A DNA stretch of 64,000 nt from assembly GCF_003122215.1 (NCBI RefSeq), contig NZ_QEYD01000009.1, positions 157,976 through 221,975 on the forward strand. The letters are read 5' to 3'. The notes under the pieces are model-generated. The model saw only the letters and a list, made by a program, of their open reading frames with translations, did not search any database and had not been told where the DNA came from. This document shows, in pieces, positions 54,303-63,441 of the stretch (the stretch's first letter is position 1; the number at the start of each line of letters is the position of its first letter). Source of the DNA: Pararhodobacter marinus (GTDB lineage Bacteria > Pseudomonadota > Alphaproteobacteria > Rhodobacterales > Rhodobacteraceae). Made by a program: the position numbers and the translations under genes.

Positions 54303-54731
54303 GTGATCCTGGGCATCGGCACCGACCTTGCCAATATCGAGCGTGTCGAGCGCACGCTGGCGCGCTTCGGCGACCGCTTCCGCAACCGGGTCTTCACCGA
54401 GATCGAACTGGCCAAGGCCGCGCGGCGCAAGGACGAGGCCGGGACGCTGGCCAAGCGCTGGGCGGCGAAAGAGGCCTGTTCGAAAGCGCTGGGCACCGGG
54501 CTGGCGATGGGAATCTCGTGGAAGGATATGGCGGTGGTGAACCGGCGCGGAGGCCAGCCGACCATGGTGCTGACCGGCTGGGCCGCCGAGCGGCTGGCCG
54601 CGATGACCCCGGCGGGCCATCACGCCGTGGTGCATGTCTCGCTCACCGATGACCATCCCTGGGCACAGGCCTTCGTCGTGATCGAGGCGCTGCCCGACCC
54701 CGTCCCCAACTCCGCACGCGCGGGCGCCTGA
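54303..54731 (+). CDS. acpS: holo-[acyl-carrier-protein] synthase AcpS
   Basis: A 142-residue phosphopantetheinyl transferase that activates ACP. The Mg-binding [16 protein letters not shown], the F(T/S)E segment [10 protein letters not shown] and the [14 protein letters not shown] signature are all present. The GTG at 54303 begins the conserved N-terminus. It is of normal length. Confidence 0.95.
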   Translation: MILGIGTDLANIERVERTLARFGDRFRNRVFTEIELAKAARRKDEAGTLAKRWAAKEACSKALGTGLAMGISWKDMAVVNRRGGQPTMVLTGWAAERLAAMTPAGHHAVVHVSLTDDHPWAQAFVVIEALPDPVPNSARAGA

Positions 54732-54861
54732 GCCGGGTATGGCCTTCAAAACAAGGCCCCGGTCGCCCGCCAGGGACATGATTTCATTTGACACAATCGC
54801 CGGAAGAACGGCTTAGTCTTTGCGGACCGGTCCTGTTCTCTTCAGTCAGTTAGGTGTGCAG

Positions 54862-56436
54862 ATGAGCATCCATTCATTCACGAAAACACATTTGGCGCCC
54901 CGCGCGCTGGCCCTCGCGCTGGCGGGGGTGGTCGGGTTCTGGGGCGCGACCGCGCAGGCGGACGAACCCAAGCCCGAAGACCTGAATTTTGCCGAACAGG
55001 TGGCACAAGCCGCCGAAGAGCCGACGATGGCGCCCGATATCGTCGGCGGGACGCCCGTCTGGGACTGGCGCTGGCGCAACAATTTCCGCTGGATGGTCGC
55101 GCTGACCTACGAGCCGACCGGAGCGCAATTCTGCGGCGGCAGCCTGATCGACCAGCGCTGGGTGCTGACCGCGGCGCATTGCCTCCCGGGGCTCGTCGCC
55201 TCGCAGATCGAGATCCTCGTGGGTACGCCGACCCTGTCGAGCGGCGGTCGCCGCGTCGCGGTGGCGGGGATGGTGCCCCATCCCGATTATGTCGAGGCAA
55301 CGCACGAGAACGACATCGCACTTCTGCGCCTGGCCGAGCCCGTTTGGGGCCCGACCGTGACCCCGGCCGACTGGGCGGCCAACCGCACCTACGCCGCGCC
55401 GGGCCGCAACGTCTGGGCGATCGGCTGGGGGGACCTCACCGAAGGCGGCGACGGTCCCGACCGGCTGCATCAGGTGCAGCTGCCCATCGTCTGGCCGCGG
55501 CAGTGTCAGAACAATTACGCGGACGAAACGATCCCCTATTCGATGCTCTGTGCGGGTTACTGGAACGGCGGGCGCGACAGCTGCCAGGGTGATTCCGGCG
55601 GGCCGCTGGCCGCCTGGACGCCCAATGGCTGGGTTCAGGTCGGCGTCACCAGCTGGGGCTATGGCTGCGCCCGTCCGCGCCTGCCCGGCGTCTATACCCG
55701 CGTGGCCTCGTACCGCGCCTGGATCGATCAGGTGATCGCGGATCGTGCGGTCTGCATCGACACCGACCTGCCGTGGATCTTCCGCCGGCCCTTTAGCTTC
55801 GATTGCTTCGGCGTGCCGCATAACGACGATTCCGCCTCGGGCCCGGTGCCGATCGGCTTCCCGGTTCGCTTGGGCACCACGACGTACTGGCAGCTGTCGG
55901 TGAACAACAACGGCAACCTGACCTTCGGCGACAGCCTGTCGACCTTCACGCCGAACACGCTTCTGTCGAACCTGCGCCTGCCGATCATCGCGCCGTTCTT
56001 CGCCGATGTGGATACCCGCGATTCCGACAGCCGCATCGTCTATTACGGCACCGGCTGGCATGCCGGAAGCCGGGTCTTTTCGGCGATCTGGCAGGATGTT
56101 GGCTATTATTCCCGCCATGCCGACCGGCTGAACACCTTCCAGGTGGTGCTGATCGAGAATGGCTGGAACAGCGGCAACTTCACCATCGAGTTCAACTACG
56201 ATCACATCGAGTGGGAAACCGGTGACGCCTCGGGCGGGCAGGGCGGCCTGGGCGGCAGCAGCGCGCGCGTCGGCTTCAGCATGGTGCCGGGTGTCAGCGG
56301 CAGCGCACTGGAACTCGACGGCTCCGCGGTGCCCGGCAGCTTCATCGATGGCGGGCCGCGCGCTCTGGCCGAGAACTCGAATATCGGGGTTCGCGGGCGC
56401 TATTCCTGGCGGATCGTCGACGGCGCGCTGCGCTGA
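54862..56436 (+). CDS. secreted trypsin-like serine protease with C-terminal NIDO-type domain
   Basis: A 524-residue exported protein. A signal peptide (1-32) is followed by a propeptide and the S1 protease domain (60-305). The domain starts IVGG at 60 and has His106 (LTAAHC), Asp151 (ENDIALLRL), Ser244 (GDSGGPL) and Asp238 at the base of the S1 pocket, which predicts cleavage after Arg or Lys. From about residue 320 to the end lies a nidogen-like (NIDO) domain: NNNGNLTFGDSLSTFTP, PIIAPFFADVDTR, FQVVLIENG, FNYDHIEWETGDASGG and a GFS...PGS tail. This combination is unusual in bacteria. Its promoter region (TTGACA at 54788) is separate from acpS. Confidence 0.85.
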   Translation: MSIHSFTKTHLAPRALALALAGVVGFWGATAQADEPKPEDLNFAEQVAQAAEEPTMAPDIVGGTPVWDWRWRNNFRWMVALTYEPTGAQFCGGSLIDQRWVLTAAHCLPGLVASQIEILVGTPTLSSGGRRVAVAGMVPHPDYVEATHENDIALLRLAEPVWGPTVTPADWAANRTYAAPGRNVWAIGWGDLTEGGDGPDRLHQVQLPIVWPRQCQNNYADETIPYSMLCAGYWNGGRDSCQGDSGGPLAAWTPNGWVQVGVTSWGYGCARPRLPGVYTRVASYRAWIDQVIADRAVCIDTDLPWIFRRPFSFDCFGVPHNDDSASGPVPIGFPVRLGTTTYWQLSVNNNGNLTFGDSLSTFTPNTLLSNLRLPIIAPFFADVDTRDSDSRIVYYGTGWHAGSRVFSAIWQDVGYYSRHADRLNTFQVVLIENGWNSGNFTIEFNYDHIEWETGDASGGQGGLGGSSARVGFSMVPGVSGSALELDGSAVPGSFIDGGPRALAENSNIGVRGRYSWRIVDGALR

Positions 56437-56573
56437 CGGCATCGGCTGAAACCCGATCACGAAGAGAGGCGCGGGCGCATGGGAATGCGCTCGCGTCTTG
56501 TCTTGCGGCGCCCGACTATTCTAGGTTGGCGCCACCTTTACCAAGATGCGGTCACGAGACGGCCAGGAGACCC

Positions 56574-58094
56574 ATGATACGCCCGACCAGTTCCCTGTTG
56601 CTCGGATTGTCGCTGATCCTCGGCCTGTCCATCCTCCCCGCCATCGCGCCCTCCGTCATCCCGGCGCCGGTCGGCCCCGCCGCCGCGCAGGACACGGCGC
56701 CCGATCTGGGCGAGGTGATCACCCGCCAATACGCCGATGGCGGCATCTACGAGGGGACCTTCCTCGACGGGCTGCAACACGGGCAGGGGACCTACCGGCT
56801 GCCCAACGGGTTCGAGTATTCCGGCGAATGGATGCAGGGCCAGATCACCGGCACCGGCACCGCGCGCTATCCCAACGGCTCGGTCTATACCGGTGCCTTC
56901 GAGGACGGGCGCCCGCACGGACAGGGGCGGATGGTCTTCGCCGACGGCTCCTCCTACGAGGGCAACTGGGATGCCGGGCGCATCATGGGGCAGGGCACGC
57001 GGCGCTACGTGACCGGCGTGGTCTATACCGGAACCTTCGACGACAGCCAGCCCGACGGCACCGGCACGATGACCCGCCCGGGCGGGCTGACCTACGAGGG
57101 CGAGTGGGAAAATGGCCTGCGCGAAGGGCAGGGCACGATCACCTATCCCGACGGCTCGACCTATACCGGCGCCATGCATAACGACCAGCGCCACGGCGAA
57201 GGCACGCTGACCCGGCCCGACGGCACCACCTATACCGGCGAATGGTCCGAAGGCATGCTCCACGGCGCGGGCGTGCTGACGCTGCCCAATGGCGACCGGC
57301 GCGAGGGCACGTTCGCGCAGGGCATGCTGCAGGGGGTGGGACGGCTCATCATGGCCGACGGCTCGGTCTACGAGGGCGATTTCGTCAACGACCAGCGCGA
57401 GGGGCGCGGTCGGCTGTCGACCGCGACGGGCTATGTCTATTCGGGCGAATGGCAGAGCGACCGCATCAACGGCGCGGGCGTCATGACCGCCCCCGACGGC
57501 GCGCGCTACGATGGCGGCTTTTCCGACGGGGTGCCCGATGGCGAGGGGATCATCACCTATGCCGACGGCACCGGCTATAACGGCCAGTGGCGGCAGGGCC
57601 GGGTCGAGGGACAGGGCCGCGCGCGGCTGGCCGAGGGGCTGATCTACGAGGGCAATTTCCGCGCCGGCCAGCCGCATGGGCAGGGCCGGATGCAATTTCC
57701 CGACGGCCGGATCTATGTCGGCGATTTCGTCAACGGCGTGCGCGAAGGACAGGGCGTGATGACCTATCCCGACGCTACCCGCTACGAAGGCGGTTTCGTC
57801 GCGGGCGAGCGCGAGGGGCAGGGCACGATCACCATGGCCGACGGCTTTACCTATACCGGCCAGTGGCGCGCGGGCCGGATCGAGGGGCAGGGCACCGCCA
57901 CCTATCCCTCGGGCGATGTCTACGAGGGCGCCTTCGTCGACGGCCAGCGTGTGGGACAGGGGACGCTGACCTATGCCACGGGGCAGGTCTCCAGCGGCCG
58001 CTGGGAGCAGGGCGTGCTGGTCGAGCCCGATCTTTCCGCCCCCGCGCAGGACGTGCAGGACGGCGCCGAGGCGGCCCCGGAAAGCGACGGCTGA
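56574..58094 (+). CDS. exported MORN-repeat protein, 18 tandem repeats
   Basis: A 506-residue protein with a signal peptide (about 1-38, ending AAA). From residue 52 there are 18 consecutive 23-residue MORN repeats of the form YxDGxxYxGxFxxGxxxGQGxxT and a 19th partial copy. An acidic C-terminal tail (PAQDVQDGAEAAPESDG) follows. All repeats have the same length, so the gene is a 69-base tandem repeat. MORN repeats bind membranes or partner proteins as a long beta-sheet rod. AGGAGACCC precedes the ATG. It follows the protease after about 137 bases in the same direction. Confidence 0.88.
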   Translation: MIRPTSSLLLGLSLILGLSILPAIAPSVIPAPVGPAAAQDTAPDLGEVITRQYADGGIYEGTFLDGLQHGQGTYRLPNGFEYSGEWMQGQITGTGTARYPNGSVYTGAFEDGRPHGQGRMVFADGSSYEGNWDAGRIMGQGTRRYVTGVVYTGTFDDSQPDGTGTMTRPGGLTYEGEWENGLREGQGTITYPDGSTYTGAMHNDQRHGEGTLTRPDGTTYTGEWSEGMLHGAGVLTLPNGDRREGTFAQGMLQGVGRLIMADGSVYEGDFVNDQREGRGRLSTATGYVYSGEWQSDRINGAGVMTAPDGARYDGGFSDGVPDGEGIITYADGTGYNGQWRQGRVEGQGRARLAEGLIYEGNFRAGQPHGQGRMQFPDGRIYVGDFVNGVREGQGVMTYPDATRYEGGFVAGEREGQGTITMADGFTYTGQWRAGRIEGQGTATYPSGDVYEGAFVDGQRVGQGTLTYATGQVSSGRWEQGVLVEPDLSAPAQDVQDGAEAAPESDG

Positions 58095-58111
58095 CGCGCC
58101 GCCCCTTTCAC

Positions 58112-58153
58112 TTTGCCGAAAATACTCCGGGGGTCCGGGGGCAGCGCCCCCGG
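58112..58153 (-). repeat. dispersed GC-rich intergenic repeat, inverted copy
   Basis: Read on the minus strand this is a hairpin CCGGGGGC/GCCCCCGG followed by ACCCCCGGAGTATTTTCGGC and AAAG. It matches the ACCCCCCGAGGATATTTTC core of copy 1 in reverse. It lies after the MORN gene. Confidence 0.65.
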
Positions 58154-58190
58154 CGGCTGGATGCGGGCACCGCGGCGGGATCAAAAAGAA

Positions 58191-58255
58191 GGGGGGCTGT
58201 CTGCCCCCCTCGGCCTGCGGCCTCACCCCCCGAGGATATTTCCGGAACAAAGATG
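58191..58255 (+). repeat. dispersed GC-rich intergenic repeat, copy 2
   Basis: It has the same hairpin GGGGGGC, five bases, GCCCCCC, then CGGCCTGCGGCCTC, then CACCCCCCGAGGATATTTCC and AAAGATG, close to 43301-43372. Together with the inverted copy it fills the convergent gap between the MORN and RNase T2 genes, where it could end transcription. Confidence 0.75.
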
Positions 58256-58285
58256 CGGCCTGTCCGGTCGGTGCGGGCCGGTTTG

Positions 58286-58936
58286 TCAGCGCAGCGGCAG
58301 CAGGGTCGTGGCCGTGCGGTTGCATTCGCGGCTGGTCAGGGCCGGGGCGCAATCGGTGGGTTCCAGCGCGCGGGTCAGGCACAGGCGCAGTTCGACGATC
58401 TCGCCGCGTGGACAGGTGGTGATCATCTGCGCGCGGGTGAGGGCGGGATTGGCCTCGATGAAGGCGGCTTCGACGATATCGGGATCGATGCGGAATTCGC
58501 GGTCGATGCCGTCGAAGATTTCCGGCAGGGTGACGCGGTCCGCAGCTTCCTGTACCAGCCGGTAGTAATTCGCCGCGGACAACCCGGTGCAGCGGCCGTG
58601 CTTGTTCCATTGATGCCAGGCCGCGCCCGAGGTGCCGAACAGATCCGCCTGCGCCTCGGTCTCGCGGCGCGAGGGGCGGCGTTCGGTGGTGTTGCAATAT
58701 TCCGGCCAGTCGCCGTCATCGTATTGCGGCCAGAGCCCGTGCACGGCCCAGCCGATCGCGCTGCCATCGTCGCAGCGCGGGTCGTCGCGCTCGTCGCCGT
58801 CCATGGCGCAATAGGCCGGGATCCAGCTCAGCGCGAGCAGGTAGCTGTCGAAGGCCCCCGCGCGGTCCTGCGCGGGGGCGGCGGAAGCGGCGAAAAACGG
58901 CAGGAGGGCGGTCAGGGCAAGGGTCAGGCGCTGCAT
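58286..58936 (-). CDS. secreted ribonuclease T2-family protein
   Basis: A 216-residue exported RNase T2 with a signal peptide (1-23, APAQ). The first active-site segment is VHGLWPQY with His66. The second is WHQWNKHGRC with His113 and Lys112. In classic enzymes the position after the first His in this segment is Glu (HEW), but here it is Gln109, so one catalytic-site residue is changed. Eight or more Cys suggest several disulfides. It degrades RNA in the periplasm, if active. The start at 58936 has AGGAAAG upstream. Confidence 0.85.
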   Translation of the reverse strand: MQRLTLALTALLPFFAASAAPAQDRAGAFDSYLLALSWIPAYCAMDGDERDDPRCDDGSAIGWAVHGLWPQYDDGDWPEYCNTTERRPSRRETEAQADLFGTSGAAWHQWNKHGRCTGLSAANYYRLVQEAADRVTLPEIFDGIDREFRIDPDIVEAAFIEANPALTRAQMITTCPRGEIVELRLCLTRALEPTDCAPALTSRECNRTATTLLPLR

Positions 58937-59075
58937 TTTCTCTTTCCTCGGGGCGGCAGCCCGCTTATATACGGCCCATTCCCCGAAATCGAGGATGCAC
59001 GGCCCGCGGCCGTGGCCGGGTCGCCCCGGCGAGCGCCGCGCCATGCGGTTCTCGCAGGTTGAAGGACGATTGACG

Positions 59076-59858
59076 ATGGCAAAACCCCTGATGGCCAAGG
59101 CGACCGCCGTCTGGCTCGTTGACAATACCACGCTGACCTTCAAGCAGGTGGCGGATTTCTGCGGTCTTCACGAGCTCGAGGTGCAGGGCATCGCCGATGG
59201 CGATGTGGCGACCGGCGTGAAGGGTTTCGACCCGATCGCGCATAACCAGCTTGAGGAAACCGAGATCAAGAAGGGCGAGGCCGATCCGCTCTACAAGCTG
59301 AAGCTGAAATTCAACCCGGCCTCGGTCGGCGAGGAAAAGCGCCGGGGGCCGCGCTATACCCCGCTGTCCAAGCGCCAGGACCGCCCGGCGGCGATCCTGT
59401 GGCTGGTCAAGTTCCATCCCGAGCTGGCCGATGCGCAGATCCGCAAGCTGGTGGGCACGACCAACCCGTCGATCCAGGCGATCCGCGAGCGCACGCACTG
59501 GAACATCCAGAACATCCAGCCGATCGACCCGGTCGCGCTGGGCCTGTGCCGTCAGTCCGAGCTGGACAGCGAAGTGCAGAAGGCCGCGGCGAAGAAGGCG
59601 GCCGAGGGCTCGGTCATGACCGATGACGAGCGCCGCAAGCTCGTTTCCACCGAGCAGTCGCTGGAGATGGAGCCCGAGCCCCGTCTGCCGCGCAACATCG
59701 CCGGCCTGGAGACCTTCACGCTGGGCAGCGGCAACGACACCGAGGAAGAAGAAGCCGCCTCGGCGCGCGATTATTCGAACGCGGACAGCTTCTTCAACCT
59801 CCCCGATGCCGACAAGGACGACGACGAGGACGACGACAACGACGATCCGCGCCGCTGA
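59076..59858 (+). CDS. TrcR/DUF1013 cell-cycle transcriptional regulator
   Basis: A 260-residue protein of the alphaproteobacterial DUF1013 (TrcR) family. The conserved N-terminal half has PLMAKATAVWLVDNTTLTF, KQVADFCGLHELEVQGIADG, and LSKRQDRPAAILWLVKFHPEL, a DNA-binding-like helical region. The C-terminal 40 residues are strongly acidic (DADKDDDEDDDNDDP). The family is linked to cell-cycle transcription in alphaproteobacteria. The ATG at 59076 follows GAAGGACG. Confidence 0.85.
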   Translation: MAKPLMAKATAVWLVDNTTLTFKQVADFCGLHELEVQGIADGDVATGVKGFDPIAHNQLEETEIKKGEADPLYKLKLKFNPASVGEEKRRGPRYTPLSKRQDRPAAILWLVKFHPELADAQIRKLVGTTNPSIQAIRERTHWNIQNIQPIDPVALGLCRQSELDSEVQKAAAKKAAEGSVMTDDERRKLVSTEQSLEMEPEPRLPRNIAGLETFTLGSGNDTEEEEAASARDYSNADSFFNLPDADKDDDEDDDNDDPRR

Positions 59859-59880
59859 TCCGGTTCTTCCTGTTACAAGG

Positions 59881-59910
59881 AAAAAGGCGCGTCCCTCGGG
59901 GCGCGCCTTC
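59881..59910. terminator. bidirectional terminator between trcR and membrane-protein gene
   Basis: GGCGCGTCCC, two bases, GGGGCGCGCC forms a 10-base stem (one G-T pair). On the minus strand it is followed by TTTTT; on the plus strand it is followed only by TTCGTCATT. It serves the convergent genes on both sides. Confidence 0.8.
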
Positions 59911-59933
59911 GTCATTCTGCGAGGGGCGCGCGC

Positions 59934-60317
59934 TCAGGCCTGCCGCGGCCAGAAATGCAGGATCAGCGCGGCCACCGCGACCTCGAGCAGGCTGAGCGGC
60001 ACCGCGTAGAGCAACAGCGCGAAGGGCAGGACGCCCAGATTGCCGGTCACCACCCACATCATCAGGAAGCCCGCGAACCACGCGACGCCGATGCCTTCGA
60101 TCAGCGCGAAGCGTTTGAGCAGCATCCACAGCAGGACCGACAGGCAGAGCGACCACAGCGCCCAGGTCGCGCCGTTGAGCGCCGCGTCGGGAAAGGCCAG
60201 TCCCATATCCGCGTAATGGCGCTGCCAATAGGATTTCAGCAGGAACTCGTTGCGCACGAATTCGCTGAGAACGATCCATATCGCGGCCGCGAGGATCGGG
60301 ATGACGGGGTGTTTCAA
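59934..60317 (-). CDS. small integral membrane protein of unknown function
   Basis: A 127-residue protein with four predicted helices (about 5-20, 50-68, 75-97 and 99-121) and few charged residues between them. I do not recognise a family. The start ATG at 60317 opens MKHPVIPILAAAIW. It converges with trcR and is divergent from pheT. A terminator follows. Confidence 0.65.
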   Translation of the reverse strand: MKHPVIPILAAAIWIVLSEFVRNEFLLKSYWQRHYADMGLAFPDAALNGATWALWSLCLSVLLWMLLKRFALIEGIGVAWFAGFLMMWVVTGNLGVLPFALLLYAVPLSLLEVAVAALILHFWPRQA

Positions 60318-60574
60318 GGCGGGACTCCGGGCAGTGGCGGGACAGCGGACCGGGACATTGGACCGGGGGCTGGTCGGGGCTGGTCTGGTCGGATCGGGCG
60401 CAGGAATCCTGACACCGCATTAGGGTTGACACTGCGGCAACGGCGCGCGGCTGCCAAGCGGCAAATGCGGCATTCCGGCGGTTGGCCGGGCCGGCGGCCA
60501 CCGTGGTTCGGCTTTCCTTATCCCGCCGGATCGGCTAACAGGACGCGCGTATATCTGAACCCGAAGGTCTGGCG

Positions 60575-62992
60575 ATGAAATTCACCCTGTCCTGGCTCAA
60601 GGAGCACCTGGAAACCGAGGCCACGCTCGACGAGATCGTCGACGCGCTGACCGATCTGGGCCTCGAGGTCGAGGAGGTGGCCGATCCCGCCGCCACCCTG
60701 GGCGCGTTTCGCATCGCGCGGATCGCCGAGGCGGTGAAGCATCCCGATGCCGACAAGCTGAACCTGTGCCGGGTCGAGGTGATGGACGCCCCCGGCGGCG
60801 CGGTCGAAGAGGTGCAGGTCGTCTGCGGCGCGCCCAATGCCAGGACCGGGCTGGTGGGCGTCTTCGCGCCGGTGGGCACGCATATTCCAGGCACGGGCGT
60901 GGACCTGAAGCCGGGCGTGATCCGGGGGCAGGCGTCGAACGGGATGATGTGCTCCGAACGCGAGCTGGAGCTGTCGGAAGACCATGACGGCATCATCGAG
61001 CTGCCGTCGGACGCGCCCCTGGGCATGCGCTATATCGACTATGCGGGTCTCAACGACCCGATGATCTATATCAAGATCACCCCCAACCGCCCCGATGCGC
61101 TGGGCGTGCGCGGCATTGCGCGCGATCTGACCGCGCGCGGTCTCGGTGTCCTGAAGGCGCTCGACGTGGTGCCGGTCGAAGGCGGTTTCCCCAGCCCGGT
61201 CTCGGTCGCCATTGACCCGGCGCTGAAGGAAAAGGGCTGCCCGCTCTTCGGGGGTCGCGTGATCCGGGGCGTGCAAAACGGCCCATCGCCCAAATGGCTG
61301 CAACAGCGCCTGACCGCCGTGGGGCTGCGGCCGATCTCGGCTCTGGTCGATGTGACGAACTTCTTCACCATCGCCCTGAACCGCCCGCTGCATGTCTTTG
61401 ATGTGGCCAAGGTCGAGGGCGGCGCGCTGCGCGTGCATCCGGCCGAGGGCGGCGAGGAGATTCTTGCGCTCGACGGCAAGGCGTACCGGCTGGCGCCCGG
61501 CATGATGGCGATTTCCGACGCCAAGGGCGTGGAAAGCATCGCCGGGATCATGGGCGGCGAGCATTCGGGCTGCACCGACGAGACCACGGACGTGTTCCTG
61601 GAAAGCGCCTATTGGGATCCGATCACCGTCGCCGCGACGGGCCGTGCGCTGAAGATCAATTCGGATGCGCGTTATCGGTTCGAGCGCGGCGTGGACCCCG
61701 AATTCACCCTGCCGGGTCTGGAACTGGCCACGCGCATGATCCTCGATCTGTGCGGCGGCGAGGCGTCCGAGGTGGTGACGGATGGCGCGGTGCCCGACAC
61801 GGCACGGCAATACCGCTTCGACGCGGCGCGCTGTTCCAGCCTCGTGGGGATGGATATCCCCGAGGCCGAGCAGCGTCGCATCCTGCAGGCGCTGGGCTTT
61901 GTCCTGGACGGCGACAGGGTCACCCCGCCAAGCTGGCGGCCCGACGTGCTGGGCGATGCCGATCTGGTCGAGGAAGTGGCGCGTGTGGCGTCGCTGACGA
62001 AGCTGGAAGGCAAGCCGATGGCGCGGCCGCAGACCGGCGTTCCCGCGCCCATCCTGACGCCCTTGCAAAAGCGCGAGCGGCTGATGCGGCGCACGCTGGC
62101 GAGCCTCGGCTACCATGAATGCGTGACCTATTCCTTCATCGACAGCGCCTCGGCGGCTCTGTTCGGCGGTGGCGAGGACGCGGTGAAGCTGGAAAATCCG
62201 ATTTCCAGCGAGATGACGCATATGCGCCCCGACCTGCTGCCGGGCCTGTTGCAGGCCGCCGCCCGCAACCAGGCGCGCGGCTTCATGGATCTGGCGCTGT
62301 TCGAGCTGGGCCCGGTCTTCCACGGCGGCGAGCCGGGGGAGCAGGAGATCCAGGCGACCGGCCTTCTGATCGGCGCCAACGGCCCGCGCGATCCGCATCA
62401 TGCCCGGCGCGCGGTCGATCTGTTCGATGCCAAGGGCGACGCCGAAGCGGTGCTGGCAGCGATCGGTGCGCCGGCCAAGACGCAAAGCGACCGCAATGTC
62501 GCGGGCTGGTTCCATCCGGGCCGCGCCGGGCGTCTGACGCTGGGCAAGAACGCGCTGGCCACGTTCGGCGAGGTGCATCCCAAGGTACTGAAAGCCTACG
62601 GGATCAAGGGCGCGGCGGTGGCCTTCACGCTGCCCCTGGCTGCGGCGCCGATGCCGAAGAAAGCGGGCGCGACCCGGGCTGCGCTGGTGCTGAACGACCT
62701 GCAGGCCGTCGAGCGCGATTTCGCCTTCGTCGTCGACAGCACCGTCGAGGCGCTGGCCGTGACGAACGCCGCGCAGGGTGCCGACAAGGCACTGATCGAA
62801 GCGGTCCGCGTGTTCGACGAATTCTCGGGCGAGAAGGCCGAAAGCCAGATGGGCGCGGGCAAGAAATCGCTGGCCATCAGCGTGCGCCTGCAACCGCAGG
62901 GCAAGACGCTGACCGAGAAGGAGATCGAGGCGGTGTCGGCCAAGATCGTCGAGAAGGTGGGCAAGGCCACGGGGGGCGTCCTGCGCGGCTGA
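60575..62992 (+). CDS. pheT: phenylalanine--tRNA ligase beta subunit
   Basis: An 805-residue subunit of normal length. It has an N-terminal MKFTLSWLKEHL, a tRNA-binding OB-fold (about 40-150, KHPDADKLNLCRVEV), a B3/B4 editing domain (about 210-380), a B5 domain (about 400-470), a catalytic-like core and a C-terminal FDX-ACB domain (about 710-804, VERDFAFVVD). It charges tRNA-Phe together with the alpha subunit, and its editing site removes mischarged Tyr. No pheS lies next to it in this window, so the alpha subunit is encoded elsewhere or further away. A terminator lies at 63102-63126. Confidence 0.97.
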   Translation: MKFTLSWLKEHLETEATLDEIVDALTDLGLEVEEVADPAATLGAFRIARIAEAVKHPDADKLNLCRVEVMDAPGGAVEEVQVVCGAPNARTGLVGVFAPVGTHIPGTGVDLKPGVIRGQASNGMMCSERELELSEDHDGIIELPSDAPLGMRYIDYAGLNDPMIYIKITPNRPDALGVRGIARDLTARGLGVLKALDVVPVEGGFPSPVSVAIDPALKEKGCPLFGGRVIRGVQNGPSPKWLQQRLTAVGLRPISALVDVTNFFTIALNRPLHVFDVAKVEGGALRVHPAEGGEEILALDGKAYRLAPGMMAISDAKGVESIAGIMGGEHSGCTDETTDVFLESAYWDPITVAATGRALKINSDARYRFERGVDPEFTLPGLELATRMILDLCGGEASEVVTDGAVPDTARQYRFDAARCSSLVGMDIPEAEQRRILQALGFVLDGDRVTPPSWRPDVLGDADLVEEVARVASLTKLEGKPMARPQTGVPAPILTPLQKRERLMRRTLASLGYHECVTYSFIDSASAALFGGGEDAVKLENPISSEMTHMRPDLLPGLLQAAARNQARGFMDLALFELGPVFHGGEPGEQEIQATGLLIGANGPRDPHHARRAVDLFDAKGDAEAVLAAIGAPAKTQSDRNVAGWFHPGRAGRLTLGKNALATFGEVHPKVLKAYGIKGAAVAFTLPLAAAPMPKKAGATRAALVLNDLQAVERDFAFVVDSTVEALAVTNAAQGADKALIEAVRVFDEFSGEKAESQMGAGKKSLAISVRLQPQGKTLTEKEIEAVSAKIVEKVGKATGGVLRG

Positions 62993-63441
62993 CAGGAGGG
63001 CCGTCGCGCGCGGGGCGGGGCCTCGGGGGCATCGAGCCCCCTCGGCCCCGCGGGGATCTTCGATCCCCGGGCACCCCGGAGGATAGGGGCGGTTTCGGGA
63101 CAAGGGCGCCGGCAGGCGCCCTTTTTGCGTCCGCGCGGGGCAACCCGGTGCCGTCTTCGCGGTGCATGGCGCTCCGGCGAATCGCCGGTTGGGAGCCTGC
63201 AACCGGGCGCCGCCGCGGGCTCGTCCGCGTGGTCCGCGAGGCGCCTGGCACTTTGTCTTGTTTGCGGCGGCGTGGACCGGTCTGGCAGCGCAGGAAGCGC
63301 TGATCCTGTGTCACCCACCGCGAACGTAGCTGCGACAGGACCGCGGGTGGCTGTCCGGGAACAAGACCCATAGTCGCCGCAGAAAGCCTGTTTTCGCCTC
63401 TTGCAAAGGGCGCGCGGGCGGGGTAATCCCGCGGCCACGGT
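62993..63441. other. intergenic region after pheT with degenerate repeats
   Basis: About 450 bases. Positions 63014-63050 hold a long imperfect GC hairpin, followed by CGGGGATC/GATCCCCG around TTC and by a GCACCCCGGAGGATA block that resembles the dispersed repeats at 43301 and 58191. The rest, up to tRNA-Pro, has no supported gene. Confidence 0.55.
63102..63126 (+). terminator. Rho-independent terminator after pheT
   Basis: GGGCGCC, four bases, GGCGCCC is followed by TTTTT on the plus strand, about 110 bases after the pheT stop. Confidence 0.85.

Noticed and set aside
56574..58094. CRISPR-like regular repetition
   Set aside because: The 69-base periodicity is the MORN coding repeat. There are no identical repeats with unique spacers and the frame stays open.
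60518..63202. An 894-codon open frame on the minus strand across pheT
   Set aside because: It is the antisense of the clear pheT gene, has low-complexity composition and no domain.
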